Positions 11,548 through 22,056 of a stretch of DNA of 64,000 nucleotides are shown piece after piece. A model generated the notes under the pieces. It worked only from the letters and a program-made list of their open reading frames with translations. It made no database searches and was not told where the DNA came from. Location: assembly GCA_039583875.1 (NCBI GenBank), contig CM077153.1:66100482-66164481 (forward strand), in the 5' to 3' direction. The position numbers and the translations under genes were made by a program. Source of the DNA: Platanthera guangdongensis. Taxonomy: Eukaryota; Streptophyta; Magnoliopsida; Asparagales; Orchidaceae. The number at the start of each line of letters is the position of its first letter. The first letter of the stretch is position 1.

Positions 11548-12546
11548 ATGGTCCCCACACCTTTCCTTCAGTCAGACATGGGGCAAAATCTTACAGCTAT
11601 CCTTGAGGCCTTCCGGGCTCAGCAGGCTCCGGCCCAGCAGCCAAACCTAGGGGCCAACTGGATGAGCACCTTCCGAGGACTCTCTCCCCCGTCATACTTG
11701 GGGACAGAGTCGGCAGTGCGGACAGAGGAGTGGCTGGATGTTATTTACGAGATGTTGACTGGGATACGATGCCCTTGGGAGGAGAGGGTGGCCTTGGTGG
11801 TATCTTGCTTGGAGTCCCATGCCAAGAGGTGGTGGAAGACGCTGTTGGACACGACGTTTGCCGATAGGGAGATTGCAGAAATTACTTGGGAGGAATTCAG
11901 GGCCATGCTGCTAGAGCACTTTGTTCTGCAGTCGGCCAGGGACGAGTTGGAGGAGCGGTTCTTGCAGCTGAGGCAGGGCACCAGGACGGTGGTGGAGTAC
12001 CACCGAGAGTTCGACCATTTGGCCCGATATGCGGGTTCTTACCAGCTGGACGAAGCAGGATACGTCAAGAGATTCTATAAGGGCCTAAAAGAGGAGTTGA
12101 GGGGGGCCCTGCTGTTTGTATCTGACGGGCCTATCTCCCGGATTTTGGAGATGGCGAAGAGGATTGAGGCCGATTGGCACACCACTCGGGGCCGGAAGCG
12201 GCAAGCGGAGGATCAGGGCCGGAGGGCCCGAAATGATCAGCGGCGAGGCACCATACCAGATGGGAGAAGGGCAGAGGAGCAGCCTCGTCAGGAGGTGAGG
12301 CAGGAGACGAGAGAGCAGATGGTTTTGGCCCCACAACCTCTTCGGATACAGGAGATGCCGAGACCCGGGGGTATGGCGTATCCCCCGCCGGAGTGCTTCC
12401 ATTGTCATCAGGTGGGGCACCTCCGGAGAAAATGCCCCATGAGGGGGGCACCACCTCCAGTACCACAGGGTGGCCCACCTGCCCAGCATTTCGGAGGCCG
12501 AGGACGCGGCCAAGGATGTGGTTACCAGGGAGGAGACCGAAGATAG
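11548..12546 (+). pseudogene. gag: G1 gag (nucleocapsid polyprotein)
   Basis: Gag packages the RNA into virus-like particles. From the first in-frame ATG the frame runs 332 codons to TAG at 12544; open frame also extends upstream to about 11479. The middle matches the Retrotrans_gag domain (WLDVIYEML, RWWKTLLD, ITWEEFRAMLLEHF, LRQGTRTVVEYHREF, FYKGLKEELRG). A CCHC zinc knuckle follows (CFHCHQVGHLRRKC, near 12395), then a Gly/Arg/Gln-rich tail. The stop at 12544 is probably a mutation or a recoding site, because the same frame continues for 22 codons with a typical pre-protease sequence (AYALDLAQ...NPERVIT) up to a splice donor. The function of the family is well known; this copy's gag alone could still be translatable. 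Confidence 0.82.
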
Positions 12547-15500
12547 GAAAGGGAGCAGGCATATGCCTTGGATCTGGCACAGCCTCGAAATCCAGAGCGG
12601 GTCATCACAAGTAAGCTAAGAAGTTTTTTTTTTTAAATCGTTTAAACTAAATTCCCGTTCTCAATTGCTCAACAAGTAGAACTGCCCTAGGTAGAATAAA
12701 TAGGAAAGAAAACGTGTCATGAAATACTAAGACCTTTAATCATCACAGGTATAGTCTTCATCAGCGGCAAGCCCGCCTATACTCTGTTCGACACGGGTGC
12801 CTCGCACTCATTTGTGTTGGAGGCCTTTCTGGAAGGGCTGGAAGGAGTGGAACGGTTCACAGGCCGGATGAGTAGGGTGCGTCTACCCGACGGATCGGAG
12901 ATACTCACCTCAGCCCACTGCAGTATGGAGGCAGAGATTGGAGGGAAGTCGTTCGAAGTTCCGGCAATGGTCCTGAGGATGCCAGTCTTTGAGCTGATCC
13001 TGGGCATGACTTGGTTGTAGTGGAATCATGCCCAGATTGATTGTCAAGTGAAGAGGATCACCATGAGGCATGGGGACTCTACCATCATCATCGAAGGTAT
13101 AAGAGCTGCCTCACGCATACCCTTATCTTCGGTACAGGCCGTTAAGGCCTACTTATAGGGGGAGGAGGTCTACGAAGTGCTGTTCGAGATGGCGGAGGCC
13201 ACGAGTTCTATATCGATTATCCCAGTGGTGCGGGAGTTTGAGGACGTCTTTCCGGAAAAATTACCCGGATTACCCCCACGCAGGGAGCGGGACTTCAAGA
13301 TACAGCTTGTGCCGGGGGCCAAGCCAGCGTCCAAGGCATCTTACCGGATGGCCCCAAAGGAGTTGACAGAGTTCAGGAGCCAGCTTCAGGAGTTAGTGGA
13401 AGCCGGATTTGTCCGGCCAAGCTCTTCACCTTGGGGAGCCCCGGTATTGTTCGTCAAGAAGAAAGACGGGACCCTCAGATTGTGCATCGATTACCGAGCA
13501 CTAAATCGGCTGACGGTCCGGAACACCTATCCACTGCCAAGGATAGACGAGCTGTTCGACCAGCTGCAGGGAGCGCAGTTCTTTTCGAAATTAGATTTGA
13601 GGTCGGGATACTACTAGCTTCGGATTCGGGAGGAGGACATCCAGAAGACTGCTTTTAGTAGCAGATATGGTTTATACGAGTTTACGGTGATGCCCTTCGG
13701 GCTCACCAATGCACCATCAGCATTCATGACCCTCGTGAACCAAGTCTTCAAGGAATATCTTGATGTGTTTGTCATTGTGTTTATCGATGACATCCTCATT
13801 TACTCGAGGACGGAGGAGGAGCATACTCGCCATCTGACACTGACCCTACAACGACTGCGGGAGAACCATCTATATGCGAAGTTTAGTAAATGCCAGTTCT
13901 GGCTGAAGGAGGTGGGCTTCTTAGGCCACATCATCAGTGGAGCCGGATTGGCAGTGGATCCGGCAAAGATTCAGGCTATTCGGGATTGGCCGCAGCTGAA
14001 GACAGCCACCGACGTACGGAGTTTTCTAGGACTTGCCGGTTACTACCGGAAGTTCGTTGAGGGATTCTCTCGAATCGCCCTCCCGCTCACCTCCTTGACG
14101 AAGAAGGAGGTACCGTTCGTGTGGACCCCGCAGTGCCAAGCAGCCTTCCAGGAGCTGAAGGATCGACTAACCTCGGCTCCCATCCTTACTCTCCCATCGA
14201 GGAGGGAAGGATTTCAGGTCTACACTGATGCTTCCTACCAGGGTATGGGAGCTGTACTGATGCAGAAGGACCATGTGATTGCATATGCATCTCGTCAATT
14301 GAAGAAGCACGAGCAGAACTATCCGGTGCACGACCTTGAGATGGGGGCGGTCGTTTTTGCTTTGAAGGTTTGGCACCATTATCTGTATGGTGTCCACTGC
14401 GACATCTATTCCGACCACAAGAACCTGAAATATGTGGGCACGCAGAAGGAACTGAACATCAGGCAGAGGCGCTGGGTGGAGTTCCTTGCAGATTATCAGT
14501 ATGAGATGCACTATCGTCCAGGGAAGGCTAACGTGGTGGCGGACGCATTGAGTCGGAGAGCTGCCACTTCCAAAGTCGGGCCTCAGGTTATGTCTATGGA
14601 GCTGGTGAGGAGATTGGAGGATATGCACATCACACTGGTGACATCCGAGGACCCCGAGCTTTACACGGAGTATTTAGCAGCGGTGAGTGCTTCAGACGAT
14701 ATCCGGGACAGGGTTAGAGAGGGACAGAGACGAGATGTCAATTTGGAGCTGATATTCTGTGCCTTGGAGAACGGTACAACAGGAGATTACACGATAAGGG
14801 ATGGCGTGGTATGCTTCAGAGGTCGGACTTATATACCGGGAGGAGGCCAGGTCCGGGAGGATATCATGGCGGAAGCCCACCACAGCAGATACTCGGTCCA
14901 CCCGGGCATCACGAAGATGACTGCGGATTTGACGAAGACTATGTACTGGCCTGGCATGAAGAAGGATATCACTCGGTTTGTGACCCACTGCGAAGCTTGC
15001 CAGCTAGTGAAGGCAGAGTGCAAAAACGCTGCAGGGTTGCTGCAACCACTCCCGGTACCAGAGTGGAAGTTCGAAGACATCGCGATGGATTTTATCCACG
15101 GACTTCCCCGATCACGAACAGGGAATGACTCAATTTGGGTCATCGTCGATCGGTTGACTAAGGTAGCCAGGTTCATTCCGATAAGGAAGGATGACGATGC
15201 GGGAGTATTAGTACGGAAATTTGTGGAGCAGTTCGTTCGATATCACGGGGTGCCCAAGACGATCGTGTCGGATCAGGATGGCCGGTTCACTTCCAGGGAG
15301 TGGAGATCCGTGCAAGCTTACTAAGTCACGCGATTGACCTTCAGCACTGCATTCCATCCCCAGATGGACGGGCAGACAGAACGCACCAACCGGACGCTGG
15401 AAGATCTTTTGAGGTTATGCATTTTAGACCGCGGGGAACCGTGGGAGAAACTCTTACCCCTAGTCGAGTTCTCCTATAACAACAACTACCAGTCCAGCAT

Positions 15501-16185
15501 CAGGATGGCGCCTTACGAAGCCTTGTACGGAAGGAGATGCCGGACCCCGCTTTATTGTGTTCAGGATGAAGATCCAAAGGTGTTGGGATCAGAGTTTGTT
15601 GAAGACACCGAGGCTCAGGTGAGGCTGATCAGAGACAGGATGCTAGAGGCGCAGAGCAGACAGACTAAGTACTATGACGCCCAGCATCGGCAGGTGGAAT
15701 TCCAGGTGGGAGACCGTGTGTTTTTGAAGATCCGGCCCATGCATGCAGTCTCGCGGGTGCGTGGTCGGAGGAAGAAGCTCAGCCCTAGGTACATGGGCCC
15801 TTACAGGATCCTGGAGCGGATCGGGCCCCTGGCCTACAGGCTGCAGTTACCACCAGAGCTGGAAGCTCTGCACGACGTCTTCCATATTTCTTCGCTGAGG
15901 AGGGCTCTGCTACGCCCAGAGCAGTAGATTTTGACCACCGAAGGGCCGGTAGCTTCAGACCGGTCAGTTCGTTTGGAGCCGGTTAGGATCGACGACCGAG
16001 GAGTACGGGTCTTGCGACGCAAGAAGGTCCCACTAGTCAAGGTCCTGTGGAGGAACCACGGCCAGGAGGAGCATACCTGGGAGCCGCAGGACTTGATGCG
16101 ACAAAGATACCCAGAGCTGTTCAGTCAGGTATACCTCACAAACCCCTCAAGATGTTTAATTTATTTTCCTGCTTTAAACTACTAA
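12547..16185 (+). pseudogene. pol: G1 pol: protease, RT, RNase H, integrase, chromodomain
   Basis: After the intron, a single frame runs from 12749 to 16185. Domains in order: aspartic protease with FDTGAS at 12787-12804; reverse transcriptase with [24 protein letters not shown] and the catalytic FIDD at 13780-13791; RNase H starting at VYTDAS near 14218; integrase zinc finger ([10 protein letters not shown]...CEAC), then catalytic Asp in MDFIHG (about 15088), Asp in VSDQDGRF (about 15268) and Glu in QTER (about 15373); and a C-terminal chromodomain (VKVLWRNHGQEEHTWEP, about 16040-16090), which in chromoviruses reads histone marks to steer insertion. Stops at 13018 (TAG), 13156 (TAG), 13615 (TAG in the conserved GYHQ-type motif), 15322 (TAA) and 15925 (TAG) break it; no frameshift is needed. 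A TTCGGGGATGAAAT motif follows at 16385, as is usual after pol in this clade. Confidence 0.9.
12611..12748 (+). other. Predicted 138-bp GT-AG intron between gag and protease of G1
   Basis: The intron begins AA|GTAAGC at 12611 and ends ATCACAG at 12748. TACTAA (12725-12730), close to the branch-point consensus TACTAAC, lies 18 bases before the end, and a T-run occurs near the start. It is AT-rich between GC-rich coding segments and contains in-frame stops. Removing it joins codon A(12610)+GT(12749-12750) and keeps frame exactly, linking ...ERVIT to the protease start before FDTGAS. It is inferred from sequence only. Confidence 0.65.
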
Positions 16186-16421
16186 GGGCTGCTCTAGGCA
16201 GATAGAGGCTTATCTTTTGTTTATTGGGGGCTTATCTTTATTTATTGGGATCTTGGTTTGCCAATTGGGCGAAATGGTCATAGATCTAGGTTTCCCTTTA
16301 AACCTAATTTAGCAAACATGGCGTCATGATGGGATGTTACAAGTTTCTTTTCTTCGGTAGAAAGTCCCGTAGGCTCAACCTTGATTTCGGGGATGAAATC
16401 TTTGTTTTGTTTATTGGGATT
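16186..16421 (+). other. G1 3' non-coding region
   Basis: Contains repeated TTTATTGGG phrases, the clade-typical TTCGGGGATGAAAT motif (16385-16398) and, at 16329-16341, ATGGGATGTTACA, an exact inverted copy of the first 13 bases of the G1 LTR. The polypurine tract before TGTAACATCC is weak (ATTGGGAT). Confidence 0.6.
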
Positions 16422-17775
16422 TGTAACATCCCATTTCCAACTAGACCCCTAAGATTGGTTTTGGCCATGAATAGGTCATGACAAAACCCTAGGAAGCCAG
16501 AAATGGGTCAAGAGATAGGGGACAAAATGTGGAAAATCATCATGGTCTGCAAATAGTAGAACTCTGAACAATGGTTTAGGATGACCATGGGCTACAACTT
16601 AACCCCAAGACCCTACCACAACACCCCTAATACCTTGGGAGGCCCATTAGAGCCATAAGGACCCATTGGGGTCAACCAAAGATGCTCAGTTGACCAAGGT
16701 CAACCCTATCCCTAAATGGGTCAAACTAGCCTACTTAGGGTCAATTGACCTTCTACTATCCTAGAGGACCCCACCTATACCCTCCTAACCCTAAAGTGAG
16801 GTCAGTGGGTCACTAAGGACACATTGGGGCCAGCCCTAGAGGCCAGGTTGACCCAGGTCAACTCAAGCTCCTAATCTGGTCAAAGTACCCTTACTAAGGG
16901 TATGTGACCTCCAAAGTCTAGGGTAACCCTACATAACCCTACCTAGACCTTAGGGGAAGCCAATGGGTCACCAAGGACCCATAGGGGTCAACCCAATTGG
17001 GCATGTTGACCCAAGTCAACTCTAGCCCTAAAATGGTCAAAGTGCCCTTACCAAGGGACATGTGACCACCAAGATGTCCAACCCACCCTATTCAAGTAAT
17101 ACTAGACCTTAAGGGAGTCCAATGGGTCACTAAAAACCCAATGGTGTCAACCCAGATGGTCAAATTGGCCCAGGTCAACCCTCATTTAAACCAAGTCAAA
17201 CCTAGCCCAAAAGGGCTAACCCAAGCTCAAGCCATTTTTCCCTTAGGCTAATCTCACTTTCATAATCATCATGGCTAAGTGGGCTGCACATAGCCACTGG
17301 TGTTGACCAGTCAACATGGGTGACTAGGAGAGAGAAAGGAGCTCCCTCCATGTTAATGGTGGAGAGAGAAAATGGGGGAGAGGAAGGGGAGAGTGGAAAG
17401 CCGGCCAAGGAGATCAACAGCCACCATTTATGGCTGCAATCAACTCCTTTAGGGAAGAGGAGTTGATTCCAGCCATTTCCCGGCCACCAAGAGGAAGATT
17501 CAGCCCCCCCACTCAACCCGAGCCAAGCCTTCAAGGGCATTAATGGCCATTGATGTTTGGCCTCTCCCCTCCCCCAACTGATGATTTATACACCATCAGT
17601 GATATGAGAGGATCCCTTCCCATCATTTACCGTAGGAATTCAGGCAACTTGACAGCACTGTTGCAAAAATTCGGCCGGCGGCACCACCACCATGGCAACC
17701 CGAAGATCGACTCGCATTCAGGCCGCCAGGAAGGTCCTCCCCCTCTCCTTAACTCACGGGTAGATCATAGGACTA
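16422..17775 (+). mobile_element. G1 3' LTR, part 1
   Basis: Begins TGTAACATCCCATTTCC like the 5' LTR and follows it closely through the TTGACC/GGTCAA repeats and into the GC-rich island. It is interrupted by element B after GACTA (17771-17775) and resumes at 41920. Confidence 0.9.
17771..17775. repeat. Target-site duplication of element B (GACTA)
   Basis: GACTA precedes B and is repeated at 41915-41919 just after it. The uninterrupted G1 5' LTR has a single copy at the matching place (about 7377-7381), which proves the insertion. Confidence 0.95.
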
Positions 17776-17925
17776 TGTTGGGTACATTGGTCAAATGTAC
17801 CTGATTTGAAGAAGCCTCACCCAACTCAATGATATACATCATAATGTATTTGATGTATGTTGAGTTTACTTGTGCAGGTTATGTAATCACTGGACTAAAG
17901 CAAAAAAAAAAGTTTCTAAGTCCAT

Positions 17926-18850
17926 GTGTCGACACCCAGAGGGAAAGTGTCGACACTTAAGAAGGCTTGTGTCGACACCCAGACAAGCAGTGTCGACACT
18001 TGGAGTCATTGTGTCGACACCTGGTATGCAGAGTCGACACCAGACAGAAAGTGTCAACACTTGGAGCTGTGTCGACACTCAGTGAAGAAAAGTGCAGACA
18101 GAAAGTGTCGACACAAGGAGCTGTGTCGACACCCAGTGAAGCTTTGTCTACACCAGAAAGTGTCGACATTTGGAGCTGTGTCGACACTCAGCAAAAGTCT
18201 GCAGAGACTAAGTTAAAGTGTCGACACTCAGAACAATGTGTCGACACTCAACAGAAGAGTCAGCACTTGAAGTAAGTGTCGACACTCAGCACAATGTGTC
18301 GACACACAACCAGAAGAGTCAACACATGAAGTAAGTGTCGAAACCCAGCACAATGTGTCGACACTTAGCTAAAGACTCTACACTTGAAGAAAGTGTCGAC
18401 ACAAGGAGCTGTGTCGACACTTAGTAGAGAACAGAATTATCAATAAAATATTCTAAGTACAAGTGTCGACACTAAGGGAATGTGTTGACACTCAGCTGAA
18501 GTCTCAACAGAAGAATCATGTGTCGACACAAGGAGCTGTGTCGACACTCAGCAAGAATCAACATAGAAGACTTTGTGTCGACACCAAGAAGTAGTGTCGA
18601 CACTTGACAGATTCAACACAAGAAGTTGTGTCGACACAAAGGTGATGTGTCGACACTTAGAAGAATTCAGTACAGATAGAAGAACAAGTACTTGTGTCGA
18701 CACTCAATTTCAGTGTCGACACATGCAGAAGAAACTGTGTCGAGACATACAAGGAGTTGTGTCGACACCTTGTAGACTTGTGTCGACACTTACACAACAT
18801 GTGTCGACACTTGGACTATAAGTGTCGACACTTAAAGACAGAAAGTCTTG
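17926..18850. repeat. GTGTCGACAC palindrome array in the B 5' LTR
   Basis: I count about 29 perfect copies of the 10-bp palindrome GTGTCGACAC plus about ten one-base variants in roughly 920 bp, mostly 18-35 bases apart. Flanks are semi-conserved (AAGGAGCT, CTTGGAGCT, ACTCAGC). Variants are mainly TCGA to TTGA or TCAA, as expected from CpG decay. The array recurs in the 3' LTR (28988-29910) and, shorter, in the pol-ORF3 spacer. Confidence 0.95.
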
Positions 18851-18987
18851 ACACTTTCAGACAGTTAGAGATTTTCAAGAAATGACTGGATGACTTGACA
18901 GCTGCCGTTCCAGCCGGTCTACAGCACCTGTCAGAGATATCAGAAGTCAGTTATGGACCGGACCAGCCGGTTACCATGAAGAAGGCC

Positions 18988-18995
18988 TATAAATA
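18988..18995 (+). promoter_or_regulatory. TATA box of Copia B LTR
   Basis: TATAAATA lies shortly after the palindrome array and a GGACCGGACCAGCCGG segment. The same box is at 30051-30058 in the 3' LTR, and element A has TATATAAAG in the homologous place (45318). It is the likely core promoter for the genomic transcript. Confidence 0.7.
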
Positions 18996-19495
18996 GGCAC
19001 CTACAGTTTACAGAAATGGTTAGAGTTGTTGAAGTTGATCACATTGTTGAAGAACAAGTTATTAAAGTGGTACATAGAGTATCAACACAAGAAGATCTTG
19101 CAGTCCAAGTGCAGATCTAAGAAGTTGGAGAGAGAGGGCTCCATCCAAGAAATCAGCCTCTGGAACTAGGCTGAGAAGAAGGATTCAGATTCATTCTGGA
19201 TCTTAAGTGGCAGAGGTCAAGGAACTACTGCAGGAGGATTCAGTCTTATTCAGTTCTACTCAAGAAGCTTTGAAGAAAGCTAAGTCAGATTGAATCCAGC
19301 TGAGTTCTTCCAATAACTCATCAAGAAACTCTCAACTCCCCTCTTTTATTTTTGAGTTGTTGAGTTAATATTTGTAATACATTTTTAACTTGTAGGATCC
19401 TTTGGATCTGAGTGAATTGTAAGCCTATAATTATAAAGGCTGAGGGTAGGGCTTGAGAGCCTGAGTGTAGGAGATTGAGATCTCTGAGTGTAGGC

Positions 19496-19585
19496 CTTGT
19501 TGGCTGAGTATAGGCCTTGGTTGGCTGAGTGTAGGCCTTGGTTGGCTGAGTGTAGGCCTTGATTGGCTGAGTGTAGGCTTTGGGA
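19496..19585 (+). repeat. 21-bp tandem repeat, about 4 copies, B LTR
   Basis: The unit GGCTGAGTGTAGGCCTTGGTT is repeated head to tail with small changes. The 3' LTR copy (41533-41617) lacks about 26 bp after the repeats that the 5' copy has, a deletion or slippage between two GCTTTGGG sequences. Confidence 0.8.
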
Positions 19586-19901
19586 TAAAGCTGAGTTGTA
19601 AGGCTTTGGGCCTGAGGTATAGGAACCAATTTGGGTTCTGAGACAGTGGAGGAGTTTGGCCGAATCTAGTACACTGCTAGATAGGCGAAGGGCGAAAGTG
19701 GATGTACCCATATCTTGGGGAACCACTATAAACCACTGTGTATGATGTGCTGTGCTGTGATTGTTGCTGTGCATGCTGTGTGTTTGCTGTGATAAAATAG
19801 TTAGTATTCTGTGATATAACTGATTGCTGCCATTTAAGTTTAAAAAGGATTAGGTCACCTATTCACCCCCCTCTAGGTGTTTAGGTACCATATCTTTCAA
19901 G

Positions 19902-19917
19902 TGGTATCAGAGGGAGG
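19902..19917 (+). other. Primer-binding site, Copia B
   Basis: TGGTATCAGAGGGAGG starts three bases after the LTR end. Its first eleven bases (TGGTATCAGAG) match initiator Met-tRNA complement. Confidence 0.85.
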
Positions 19918-20013
19918 TTCATCAAAAAGGACTAACAGTCTGAGGAGATCCTGTTTGGCAGATTCAGTGTAAGGCAAAACACAGATTCAAGAAATTCAAG
20001 AAAATCAAGAAAC

Positions 20014-22056
20014 ATGGGTTCCTCTGAGAATCACAAGGAATTGGGTTCCATGAAATTACCCATATGCAGGAAAGAGATCTTTGGGATCTGGAAGGAAAGG
20101 GTAAGGCTGTTTATTGAGGCCTCAGACCCTAGAATCTACATCACAGTAAAGGAAGGGCCTTATGTGCCCATGAAGATTTCAGTTTTAGATGCAAATCAGA
20201 GAACTCCAAAGGATTTCTCTGAGATGACTAAGGATGAGATTGTCCTAGCCACAATGGACAAGAGGGCACACAACATTATAGTGAGTGCCATAGATGATGC
20301 AACATTTCAGAATCTTATACACTGTAAGACAGCCAAGGAGATGTGGGACACTCTTATAGTGTATATGGAAGGATCTGAAGAAGTAAGACAAGATAGAAAA
20401 TCCTTGCTAAATCAGGAGTATGAGACTTTTAGACAAAGTAAAGGTGATAGCATAACTGAGTGCTACAAAAAGTTCTACAGAATAGTTAATGAACTCATGT
20501 CTTATGGAAGAGAGTTCAGTAACTATGAACTAAATGACAAGTTCCTAAGGTCCCTAACCAAAGATTGGGACACAAAGATCTGTGCCATTAGAGAAATGGC
20601 TAAGTTGGGGGAAATTCCTCCTCCTACACTGTTTGGCAAGTTGTTGTCATATGAAATGCAATTGACAGTGAGGAAGGAGGAGGAGAAATCAACAAGGACT
20701 GAGCACAAGGAAAGAACTGTTGCTTTCAAGACAGAAGTTCCCAGAAAGTGCAGGAATAAGTCATCAACTCCACCTCCAGAGGTAGTTGAATCAGAATCAG
20801 ATGAGTTAGTCAGCACAAAGACTGAGAGCAGTGAAAGTGATGAAGACTTTGCTGCCTTCACTAGACACTTTCAGAAATTCTTGAAGAAAAAACAGTGGAG
20901 GTCAAGACCTTCTACTTCAAAGGGAAAGGAAGTCTTTTATCAGGAGAAAAAGCCTTCAAAGAAAGACAGGAAGAGGACAAAGTCAAGCAAGGTAACTGGT
21001 TCAAAGATAGTGTGCTATTGCTGCAATAGACAGGGCCATGTTATTGCAGATTGTCCTGAGAAGAGAAAGGAATCTGGTGACAGAAAAAAGGCTCACTTCA
21101 AAGGCAAGAAAGAGAAGTCTTTTGTAGCCAAGAAAGAGAAGACTCTATCAGATATCTCTTCTTCAGAAACTGAGTCTGAGGCTGAAGCCTACATAGGGCT
21201 GTTTGCTGAAGAAGAATAGGAAGAATTCATGCAGATCATGGAGTCTATTTATGAACAAGAAGACAGTCAATACCAAGGGCTAATGGCTTTGACAGAGAGT
21301 GCCAAAATCCTGGAGCAGCCAGGACCCAGTCAGGTACAAAGTTCAAGTTTAAATTCAGTTTCTTGTTCTAGTTCAGAATCAGATTCATCTTCATCAAGTG
21401 ATGAAAGTGCATCTGAGTCTGAGGATGATATTCATCAGCTTATAGATGAATATAAAGTGCTGTTGCAAGCTTACAAGAAAAGAAAGTCCCTAGCCAAAAG
21501 TCAAGCAAAGGAAATTGCTGATCTTAAAGCTGCTGCAATAGATTTTGAGAAGCAATTTGATCAAAAGCTGAATGAGATAGCCAGACTGAAACACATAACA
21601 GTGATTCAGATGGGGACTATCACCTTTAAGAATGATCAAATCAAGGGTCTGGAGATAAATCTTCAGAAAGAGAGAGATCTTGTTGCTAGGTTTTCTAAAC
21701 CTAAGTCAGTGCTACCTTTAATTGATGAATTTGTTCATCATAAAGGCAAGGCTGGACTGGGCTTTATTAGACCTGCAGGGACTGAGCAGTCCAAGTCTAA
21801 GTCCAAGGGCAAAGCCCCAACATTCAACAAGGCTGCTGTAGACAAGACAGTCAAGGCTGTACCTAAGCAAAGGTACAATAAGTTTGAATGTTGGTGCTGT
21901 GGCAAAGTTGGCCATTTTGCAGTAGACTGTTGGCACAATGCTAGTGCCAAAGTGAGTACCAAGCTATCTGGTGGAAAGCTAGTAGGTAGCTTTGTCAGAT
22001 TGCAGACTAACAAGTACCAAGGACCCAAAAATTCTTTGGGTTCTAAGGTTCATTAA
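20014..22056 (+). pseudogene. gag: Copia B gag, large with two zinc knuckles
   Basis: ATG at 20014 starts a 401-codon frame that stops at TAG 21217, then continues in the same frame to TAA at 22054. The N-terminus has a typical Copia gag start (IFGIWKERVRLFIEA) and the Retrotran_gag_2/UBN2-type core (AKEMWDTL, ITECYKKFYRIVNEL, NDKFLRSL, AIREM). The first CCHC knuckle is CYCCNRQGHVIADC (about 21013). After the stop come a Ser/Glu-rich acidic stretch, a heptad-like coiled coil (YKVLLQAYKKRKSLAK...KEIADLKAAAIDFEKQ) and a second knuckle CWCCGKVGHFAVDC (about 21892). Such an extended gag is characteristic of SIRE-type elements. The stop at 22054 falls just before the protease and could be CAA to TAA. 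Confidence 0.88.

Larger units (their letters stand above)
17776..19899 (+). mobile_element. Copia B 5' LTR, 2,124 bp
   Basis: Runs TGTTGGGTACATTGG...ATCTTTCA and is followed by the primer-binding site. It contains the GTGTCGACAC array (17926-18850), a TATA box (18988), 21-bp tandem repeats (19496-19585) and a conserved GTGGATGTAC...GAACCACTATAAA block near the end (19699-19733) that is shared with the LTRs of A and C. Confidence 0.95.

Noticed and set aside
17926..18850. CRISPR-like regular short palindromic repeats
   Set aside because: Repeats are only 10 bp, spacing is irregular, flanks are semi-conserved rather than unique, and the setting is the LTR of a plant retrotransposon.
17870..18885. 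Several overlapping ORFs on both strands rich in VSTL, CRH and VDT
   Set aside because: They are shadows of the GTGTCGACAC array, which has no stops in most frames. The same happens at 28929-29948 and 44658-45291.
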